Of a stretch of 37,339 nt of DNA, positions 32,513-37,339 are shown in pieces. The notes under the pieces were generated by a model. That model was not told where the DNA came from. It did not search any database and saw only the letters and a list, made by a program, of their open reading frames with translations. The DNA lies in NCBI GenBank assembly GCA_024637045.1, contig JAGXFX010000018.1, forward strand, positions 67,817 through 105,155. The letters run 5' to 3'. How positions within the stretch are numbered: the first letter of the stretch is position 1; every line of letters starts with the position of its first letter. The stretch comes from Soehngenia sp. (lineage in GTDB: Bacteria > Bacillota > Clostridia > Tissierellales > Tissierellaceae). The translations under genes were made by a program, and so were the position numbers.

Positions 32513-34117
32513 ATGGATACAGCCATACAAGTATTGGGTGGTCTGGGATTATTTCTTTTCGGAATGAATACCATGGGTGATGGACTTGAAAAAGCTGCTG
32601 GAAACAAACTGAAAAAAATGATTGAGAGACTTACAAGAAATAGATTGATGGCAGTGCTGGTTGGAGTAGTTGTCACTGTTGCAGTCCAAAGTAGTAGTGC
32701 CACAACTGTAATGGTTATTGGTTTTGTAAATGCAGGTCTGATGACCTTGCCACAGGCGGTAGGAATAATCATGGGTGCAAACCTTGGAACAACAGTTACT
32801 TCACAGCTTGTTGCCTTTAAATTGACAAAGGTTGCACCACTTGCCGTAGCAATTGGAGTTGCAATTTGGCTGGGAGCAAAGAACAAAAAAGCAAAGACTT
32901 ATTCAGAGATACTAATTGGATTCGGGATATTATTTGTAGGAATGGACATGATGGGTGATGGCCTGAAGCCCTTGGCTCATTTACCTGCTTTTACAAACGC
33001 AATGACAAGTTTGAACAATCCATTTATGGGAATGTTAGTTGGTCTTGGGTTAACCACCATAGTTCAGAGTAGTTCTGCCTCAATAGGTCTATTGCAGGCT
33101 TTGGCAGGAGAGGGACTAGTATCAATGAATATTGCTTTTCCGATTTTGTTTGGTGAAAACATTGGAACAACAACTACAGCAATGATATCAAGTATAGGTG
33201 CAAACAAGACAGCAAAGAGAGCAGCAATTATTCACTTTTTATTTAACTTAATAGGGACAATAATGTTTATGACTATATTCAGGTATCCAATAGAATGGCT
33301 GGTTACATATCTTTCACCAGGAGATGTTACACGGCAAATAGCCAATGCCCACACTTCATTCAATCTTATAAACCTTGTTATTCAGTTTCCATTTGCTCTT
33401 CTTCTTGTTAAGGCTGCGGAAAAATTGGTCCCTGGAGAGGACGAAGAGGAAATTACAGAATCAAAATACCTTGATAGACGAATAATAGAGACACCATCGA
33501 TAGCTTTGGGACAGGCAACCAGAGAAACCCTAAGAATGGGAGACCTGGTACTTGAAAACCTTGCAGCAGCAAGAACCGTAATGCTTGAAGATAAGACCGA
33601 GTTGATTGATTCAATTCTCGAAAAAGAAAGGGTAATCAACAGGGTACAGAGAGAAATCACAGACTATCTGGTTAAACTTTCAAATGCATCACTTTCAGAT
33701 GAACAACATACGGATGTGAATGCAATGCTTTACATAATTGGAGATATTGAGAGGGTTGGAGACCATATTGAAAACTTAAGTGAGCTGGCACAATACAAAT
33801 CAGACAACAATTTGTACTTTACACCTCAGGCTATTGAGGAAATGGATGAAATGTACAGCATTTGTACAGATGTATTTCAATCATCCCTTACATCATATAA
33901 GAATACAGACGAGGCACTTGCCAGACAGGTTCTGATTCTCGAGGATGAAGTGGACAGACTTGAAAGACAAAATAGAACGAACCACATAGACAGACTTAAC
34001 AAGATGATGTGTAGCACTGGAGCAGGAATTGTATTCCTGGATGGTATCAGTAATCTTGAAAGAATATCTGACCACTCAAGGAACATAGCCATGTATGTCC
34101 TTGATAAATTTAAGTAA
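32513..34117 (+). CDS. Na+/Pi cotransporter family protein with PhoU-like C-terminal domain
   Basis: A 534-residue membrane protein of the NptA/YjbB phosphate family. About eight or nine transmembrane helices fill the first 310 residues, with two inverted QSSSA signature repeats: VAVQSSSATTV (57-67) and IVQSSSASIGL further on. The N-terminal GLGLFLFGMNTMGDGLE is typical. The C-terminal 190 residues form a helical PhoU-like domain (LEKERVINRVQREI onward, with a DIERVGDHIENL and an ERISDHSRNIA repeat). Members move phosphate with sodium. The start has AAAGGGGG 9 bases upstream. No pst or phoU gene is adjacent. Regulation by phosphate is not visible here. Confidence 0.9.
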   Translation: MDTAIQVLGGLGLFLFGMNTMGDGLEKAAGNKLKKMIERLTRNRLMAVLVGVVVTVAVQSSSATTVMVIGFVNAGLMTLPQAVGIIMGANLGTTVTSQLVAFKLTKVAPLAVAIGVAIWLGAKNKKAKTYSEILIGFGILFVGMDMMGDGLKPLAHLPAFTNAMTSLNNPFMGMLVGLGLTTIVQSSSASIGLLQALAGEGLVSMNIAFPILFGENIGTTTTAMISSIGANKTAKRAAIIHFLFNLIGTIMFMTIFRYPIEWLVTYLSPGDVTRQIANAHTSFNLINLVIQFPFALLLVKAAEKLVPGEDEEEITESKYLDRRIIETPSIALGQATRETLRMGDLVLENLAAARTVMLEDKTELIDSILEKERVINRVQREITDYLVKLSNASLSDEQHTDVNAMLYIIGDIERVGDHIENLSELAQYKSDNNLYFTPQAIEEMDEMYSICTDVFQSSLTSYKNTDEALARQVLILEDEVDRLERQNRTNHIDRLNKMMCSTGAGIVFLDGISNLERISDHSRNIAMYVLDKFK

Positions 34118-34148
34118 TAATATTATAATAGAATTATGAAGTTAACTA

Positions 34149-34177
34149 TTGATTAGTATAATTAAATAGAGTATAAT
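34149..34177 (+). promoter_or_regulatory. Strong promoter of the glycine reductase operon
   Basis: TTGATT (34149-34154), a 17-base spacer and a perfect TATAAT (34172-34177), about 70 bases before the first glycine aptamer. It is the best sigma-A-type match in the window. Confidence 0.8.
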
Positions 34178-34246
34178 GAATTTGTCAGGGTTGTTAAAAA
34201 CGTAACGAAATATTTTAAAAAATTCTGAACATTTCTGGATGATGGT

Positions 34247-34427
34247 AGCGGGAGAGATCACATTAGTGGCGCCGAAGGAGTAATTAACAGAGTTAGCCGC
34301 TCTGTTGCGAACCTCTCAGGCAACAGGACCGCTGCAGGACAGAACTCTGGAAAGCGTCATTTACACCGAAGGAGCAATTCCATCTAAAGAAATGAGTGGA
34401 AGAATCTCTCAGGTCAATAGACAGAGT
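34247..34427 (+). promoter_or_regulatory. Tandem glycine riboswitch
   Basis: Two glycine aptamers in a row. Aptamer I (about 34247-34333) pairs AGCGG with CCGCT and contains GCCGAAGGAGTAA and CTCTCAGGCAACAGGACCGC. Aptamer II (about 34344-34427) pairs ACTCTG (34344-34349) with CAGAGT (34422-34427) and contains CACCGAAGGAGCAA and AATCTCTCAGGTCAATAGAC. The short linker carries GCAGGACAGA. The end of aptamer II's P1 overlaps the 5' arm of a terminator, so glycine binding should hold P1 and prevent termination: an ON switch. This is the usual logic for glycine catabolic genes and fits trxB-trxA-grdEA downstream. The stretch 34118-34518 holds only this leader, its promoter and its terminator. Confidence 0.95.
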
Positions 34428-34459
34428 AAATAGGCAAGGTCTATTTATTCTGTTTTTTT
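34421..34459 (+). terminator. Expression-platform terminator of the glycine riboswitch
   Basis: A thirteen-pair stem (ACAGAGTAAATAG / CTATTTATTCTGT, with a G-U pair, loop GCAAGGT) is followed by seven T. Its left arm shares CAGAGT with P1 of aptamer II, so the two structures exclude one another. Confidence 0.9.
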
Positions 34460-34518
34460 ATTAGACAGAATAAACAATACGATTAATACGGATTATACTT
34501 TTAGAAGGAGGGAAATGG

Positions 34519-35457
34519 ATGATTTATGATGTAGTGATTATCGGATCAGGACCAGCTGGATTGTCAGCAGGGTTATATGCTGCAAGAGCCAGAATGAGCA
34601 CTTTGATAATCGAGAAAGAAGCTGCAGGAGGACAGATAGCAACAACTGATGAAGTTGCAAACTATCCTGGATCAGTTGAAAATGTTACGGGACCCGCGCT
34701 TGTTTCAAGAATGGTTGAACAGGCGGAAGGATTCGGTGCAAAAAGAATAACTGATACAATCGAAAGTGTTGATGTAACCGGAAAGGTTAAAATCCTAAAA
34801 GGTGAGAATGAAGAGTACCAAGCCAAGTCAGTAATAGTAGCTACAGGTGCAGTACCTAAGCACATCGGATGCCCTGGAGAAAAAGAACTAACAGGAAGAG
34901 GCGTATCTTACTGTGCAACATGTGATGGTGCATTCTTTGAAGAACTGGAAGTATTTGTTGTAGGTGGAGGAGACTCTGCTGTCGAAGAGGCTATGTACCT
35001 TACCAAGTTTGCTAGAAAGGTAACAATTGTCCACAGAAGAGATGAATTAAGAGCTGCAAAATCAATACAGGAAAAAGCATTTAAGAACGAAAAAATTGAT
35101 TTCCTATGGAATTCAGTTATAACAGATCTAAAAGGAGACGGTCTTCTTGAAACAATGACAGTTAAGAATGTCAAGACTGGCGAAGAAACAGAAATTCATG
35201 CGGATGAAGACGACGGAACCTTTGGTGTATTTGTATTTATTGGATACGATCCAGCCAACAAGCTATTTGAAGGGCTTGTAGAAATGGAAAATGGATATAT
35301 TGTTAGTGATGATAACATGAAAACAAGCATACCAGGAGTATTTGCTGCTGGAGACAACAGAGTAAAGTCATTGAGACAGGTTGTAACTGCCACAGCTGAT
35401 GGTGCTATTGCGGCCACACAGGCAGAAAAGTATATTGAAGAGAATTTTGAAGAATAG
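34519..35457 (+). CDS. trxB: Thioredoxin reductase of the glycine reductase operon
   Basis: A 312-residue flavoenzyme that passes electrons from NADPH to thioredoxin. The FAD-binding motif is IIGSGPAGLSAGLYAARA (7-24), the redox pair is C132-C135 in CATC, and the NADPH domain has VVGGGDSAVEEAM with HRRDELRA (about 172-179). The ending AAGDNRVKSLRQVVTATADG is the C-terminal FAD contact. Its start is ATG 34519, 6 bases after GAAGGAGGG; an ATG five bases earlier is out of frame. It is the first structural gene after the glycine riboswitch, and trxA follows in 10 bases. It supplies reduced thioredoxin to glycine reductase. Confidence 0.95.
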   Translation: MIYDVVIIGSGPAGLSAGLYAARARMSTLIIEKEAAGGQIATTDEVANYPGSVENVTGPALVSRMVEQAEGFGAKRITDTIESVDVTGKVKILKGENEEYQAKSVIVATGAVPKHIGCPGEKELTGRGVSYCATCDGAFFEELEVFVVGGGDSAVEEAMYLTKFARKVTIVHRRDELRAAKSIQEKAFKNEKIDFLWNSVITDLKGDGLLETMTVKNVKTGEETEIHADEDDGTFGVFVFIGYDPANKLFEGLVEMENGYIVSDDNMKTSIPGVFAAGDNRVKSLRQVVTATADGAIAATQAEKYIEENFEE

Positions 35458-35467
35458 GAGGCAAATT

Positions 35468-35785
35468 ATGATTGAACTAAACAAAGAAAATTTTGAGGAA
35501 GAGGTTTTAACTGCAGAGGGAACAGTTCTTGTGGATTTCTGGAGTCCTTCATGTGAACCATGTAAGGCGCTTATGCCACATGTACACGAACTTGAAGAGA
35601 AGCATGGCGACAAGATCAAGTTTACATCACTTGATATAACTAAAGCTAGAAGAGTAGCAATTGGACAGAAGGTTATGGGACTTCCTGTAATTGCGATATA
35701 TCAAAACGGTGAAAGAGTTGACGGAGTAGTAGGCGATGAAGCAACAACAAAGTCAGTAAAAGAGCTTATAGAAAAATTTTGCTAG
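35468..35785 (+). CDS. trxA: Thioredoxin of the glycine reductase system with SCEPC active site
   Basis: A 105-residue thioredoxin. The active site reads W-S-P-S-C-E-P-C-K (C29 and C32), so the usual WCGPC is replaced: G by E, and the tryptophan just before the first cysteine by S. The other thioredoxin features are normal: VLVDFWS leading to the site, LDITKARRVA in the middle, and a cis-proline in GLPVIAIYQNG. Atypical thioredoxin active sites are known in glycine reductase operons of amino-acid-fermenting clostridia, with GCEPC and GCVPC reported as I recall. It probably donates electrons to the glycine reductase selenoprotein. The frame is open upstream, but AGGAGG is spaced 6 bases from ATG 35468. 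Confidence 0.95.
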   Translation: MIELNKENFEEEVLTAEGTVLVDFWSPSCEPCKALMPHVHELEEKHGDKIKFTSLDITKARRVAIGQKVMGLPVIAIYQNGERVDGVVGDEATTKSVKELIEKFC

Positions 35786-35845
35786 TAATAAACAGTAAGA
35801 GATTTTCATTGAGCTGACCATAAATATTTTAAGGAGGTGATGCAA

Positions 35846-37132
35846 ATGCGTTTAGAGTTAGGAAAGATACTAATTAAGGATGTAGTATTTGGCGATTTTA
35901 CTAAATTGGAAAATGGAGTTATTACCATTAACAAGTCAGAGTTAATAGAACTTGTAATGGAAGATGAGCATATTAAATCAGTTGATGTGGATATCGCTAA
36001 ACCAGGAGAGAGCGTAAGAATTACACCTGTTAAGGATGTAGTTGAGCCAAGGGTTAAAGTAGAAGGACCTGGTGGAGTATTTCCGGGAGTTCTTTCAAAG
36101 GTTGATGTTGTAGGGTCAGGAAAAACCAATGTCTTAAAAGGTTGTTCGGTTATGACAACTGGAAAGATTGTTGGATTTCAGGAAGGTATCGTTGATATGA
36201 TTGGACCTGGAGCAGAGTATACTCCATTTTCAAAGCTTATCAACATAGTAGTAAACTGTGAGCCTGTTGATGGATTAAAGCAGCATGATCATGAAAAAGC
36301 TGTAAGATTTGCAGGTTTCAAATCAGCAGCATATATTGCAGAAACAGCAAAGACATTGACACCTGACGAAGTTGAAGTTTTTGAAACTGAAACATTTGTC
36401 GACGGAATGAAGAAATATCCAAACCTTCCAAAGGTAGGATATGTTCACATGCTTCAGACACAAGGACTATTGCATGACACATATGTATATGGTGTAGATG
36501 CTAAGCAGATCGTTCCAACAATTCTTTATCCAACTGAAATAATGGATGGAGCAATAGTTAGTGGTAACTGTGTATCAGCTTGTGATAAAAACACAACTTA
36601 TCACCATCTGAACAACCCCGTTGTGCATGACTTGTTGGCAGCCCATGGAAAAGAAATCAATTATGTTGGTAACATAATAACCAACGAAAACGTATATCTT
36701 GCAGACAAGGAACGATCATCAAACTGGACTGCAAAATTAGCTGAGTTCTTGAACCTTGATGGCGTTGTAATATCACAGGAAGGTTTTGGAAACCCAGATA
36801 CCGACCTTATCATGAACTGCAAGAAGATTGAGGAAAAAGATATCAAGACAGTAATCATAACAGATGAATATGCAGGAAGAGACGGAGCAAGCCAGTCTCT
36901 TGCAGATGCAGATAAATCAGCTGATGCAGTTGTCACAGGTGGAAATGCCAACGAGGTTATAGTACTTCCAAAGATGGACAAGGTAATTGGTACACTTGCA
37001 TATACTGATATAATTGCAGGTGGATTCGATGGAAGTTTGGCAGATGATGGCACAATTACAGTTGAGATTCAGGCTATCACAGGTGCTACAAACGAAATGG
37101 GATTCAACAAAATGTCAGCAAAAGGATTCTAA
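35846..37132 (+). CDS. grdE: Glycine reductase component B, GrdE proprotein
   Basis: A 428-residue proprotein of the substrate-binding protein B of glycine reductase. It is cut into two subunits: cleavage between N241 and C242 in SGNCVSACDKN turns the cysteine into a carbonyl (pyruvoyl-type) group that forms the Schiff base with glycine. The N terminus MRLELGKILIKD is typical of GrdE, and residue 242 matches the cleavage position reported for clostridial GrdE, as I recall. GTG and ATG codons lie a few bases upstream, but AAGGAGG is spaced 8 bases from ATG 35846, and the family starts at MRLELG. It follows trxA after 60 bases, and grdA begins 45 bases later. Glycine reductase yields acetyl phosphate and ammonia, conserving energy as ATP. 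Confidence 0.95.
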   Translation: MRLELGKILIKDVVFGDFTKLENGVITINKSELIELVMEDEHIKSVDVDIAKPGESVRITPVKDVVEPRVKVEGPGGVFPGVLSKVDVVGSGKTNVLKGCSVMTTGKIVGFQEGIVDMIGPGAEYTPFSKLINIVVNCEPVDGLKQHDHEKAVRFAGFKSAAYIAETAKTLTPDEVEVFETETFVDGMKKYPNLPKVGYVHMLQTQGLLHDTYVYGVDAKQIVPTILYPTEIMDGAIVSGNCVSACDKNTTYHHLNNPVVHDLLAAHGKEINYVGNIITNENVYLADKERSSNWTAKLAEFLNLDGVVISQEGFGNPDTDLIMNCKKIEEKDIKTVIITDEYAGRDGASQSLADADKSADAVVTGGNANEVIVLPKMDKVIGTLAYTDIIAGGFDGSLADDGTITVEIQAITGATNEMGFNKMSAKGF

Positions 37133-37177
37133 TAATCTAAAAACAGAATATAAATAAAAAAGAAAGGATGTGGCAAG

Positions 37178-37339
37178 ATGTCAATATTTAATGAGAGTTC
37201 AAAAGTAATAATAATTGGCGATAGAGATGGCATTCCAGGACCAGCTATGGAAGAATGCATAAAGACCACACCTGCAGAGGTATTATTTTCGTCGACGGAG
37301 TGTTTTGTCTGAACGGCTGCAGGAGCAATGGATCTTGAG
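37178..37339 (+). CDS. grdA: Glycine reductase selenoprotein A, 5' part (cut by window end)
   Basis: The first 54 residues of GrdA are visible. GrdA is the small selenoprotein that carries the carboxymethyl group from protein B to protein C. An in-frame TGA at 37310-37312 encodes selenocysteine at residue 45, in the signature C-F-V[12 protein letters not shown]. The frame continues through the TGA to the end of the window. The ATG is behind AAAGGATG. Just after the TGA, CTGC and GCA could start a small hairpin; as a bacterial SECIS element this is only suggestive. The rest of the operon (grdB, grdC, grdD and the selenium genes) is beyond the window. Confidence 0.95.
37310..37312 (+). other. 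Selenocysteine (UGA) codon of grdA
   Basis: TGA within the open grdA frame at the position of the redox-active selenocysteine (C-x-x-Sec). Conserved sequence on both sides (FV before, TAAGAMDLE after) shows it is read through. Decoding needs SelA, SelB, SelC and SelD, which are not in this window. Confidence 0.93.

Noticed and set aside
32488-32886. Minus-strand open frame opposite the Na/Pi transporter start
   Set aside because: It is the antisense shadow of a conserved membrane region; no start signal and no family.
34494-34499. TATACT as an internal promoter between the riboswitch terminator and trxB
   Set aside because: There is no acceptable -35 box at 16-18 bases, and the riboswitch promoter explains the operon.
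36661-37053. Minus-strand open frame of 130 codons opposite grdE
   Set aside because: A shadow of a highly conserved gene, with serine-rich composition and no start signal.
37310-37312. TGA in grdA as a real stop, making a broken gene
   Set aside because: The conserved GrdA sequence continues after it, and selenocysteine at this place is the rule in the family.
1-37339. CRISPR arrays, insertion sequences, prophage, tRNA or rRNA genes
   Set aside because: I saw no regularly spaced repeats, transposase, integrase or phage genes, and no tRNA-like CCA-ended cloverleaf or rRNA sequence anywhere in the intergenic DNA.

Overview
The window looks like a chromosomal segment of a low-GC, anaerobic, amino-acid-fermenting Firmicute (Clostridia in the broad sense). 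The base composition is AT-rich and Shine-Dalgarno sites are strong (AGGAGG type). A GerMN lipoprotein hints at a spore-forming lineage. The right edge carries the start of a glycine reductase operon (trxB-trxA-grdE-grdA), including an in-frame UGA that reads as selenocysteine in grdA. This points to a Stickland-type fermenter such as Peptostreptococcaceae or Tissierellia relatives; the genus cannot be fixed from the sequence alone. I see no insertion sequence, prophage, CRISPR array, tRNA or rRNA.

Layout. 1-5.4 kb: the tail of a cardiolipin synthase, a class IV aminotransferase, peptidase T on the minus strand, then DegV, a membrane-anchored endonuclease/exonuclease/phosphatase-fold protein and a HAD-IB phosphatase. 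5.4-10 kb: a GerMN lipoprotein, a short UvrD-type helicase (minus), a PAP2 phosphatase and a TM1586-like nitroreductase. 10-16.5 kb: a TPR protein overlapping map, a hemolysin-III protein, a MATE transporter, an orphan DUF1667 protein (minus), MgtC, a cyclophilin and a short QueG-like iron-sulfur protein. 16.5-20.4 kb: thymidine kinase, then on the minus strand a PadR-DUF1700-DUF4097 envelope-stress-like cassette and rodA. 20.4-27.4 kb: queG, glycine C-acetyltransferase (kbl), a DUF503 protein, endonuclease III, a VanW-family protein and a PAS-PAS-GGDEF-EAL c-di-GMP protein.

27.4-31 kb: a cobalamin riboswitch with promoter and terminator controls a B12 ABC importer (binding lipoprotein, permease and an ATPase with an extra C-terminal domain). 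31-34.1 kb: a Cof-type HAD phosphatase, TrmL and a Na/Pi cotransporter. 34.1-37.3 kb: a consensus promoter, a tandem glycine riboswitch and its terminator lead into trxB, trxA, grdE and the start of grdA.

How it fits together. The right end senses glycine and turns on the machinery that reduces it: NADPH-linked TrxB and an unusual thioredoxin (active site SCEPC) feed electrons to glycine reductase, whose subunits include the GrdE proprotein and selenoprotein GrdA. B12 import is regulated separately. QueG is a B12 consumer, and the second QueG-like protein may be B12-linked too. Kbl can join glycine to threonine metabolism. The rest is housekeeping (RodA, Map, Nth, TrmL, PepT, Tdk) and envelope functions. 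Most transcription units are short, and several are closed by clear intrinsic terminators. The nearest thing to undescribed biology here is the BtuD C-terminal domain, the detailed wiring of the two riboswitch leaders and a few orphan proteins. I did not find an obviously new multi-gene system.
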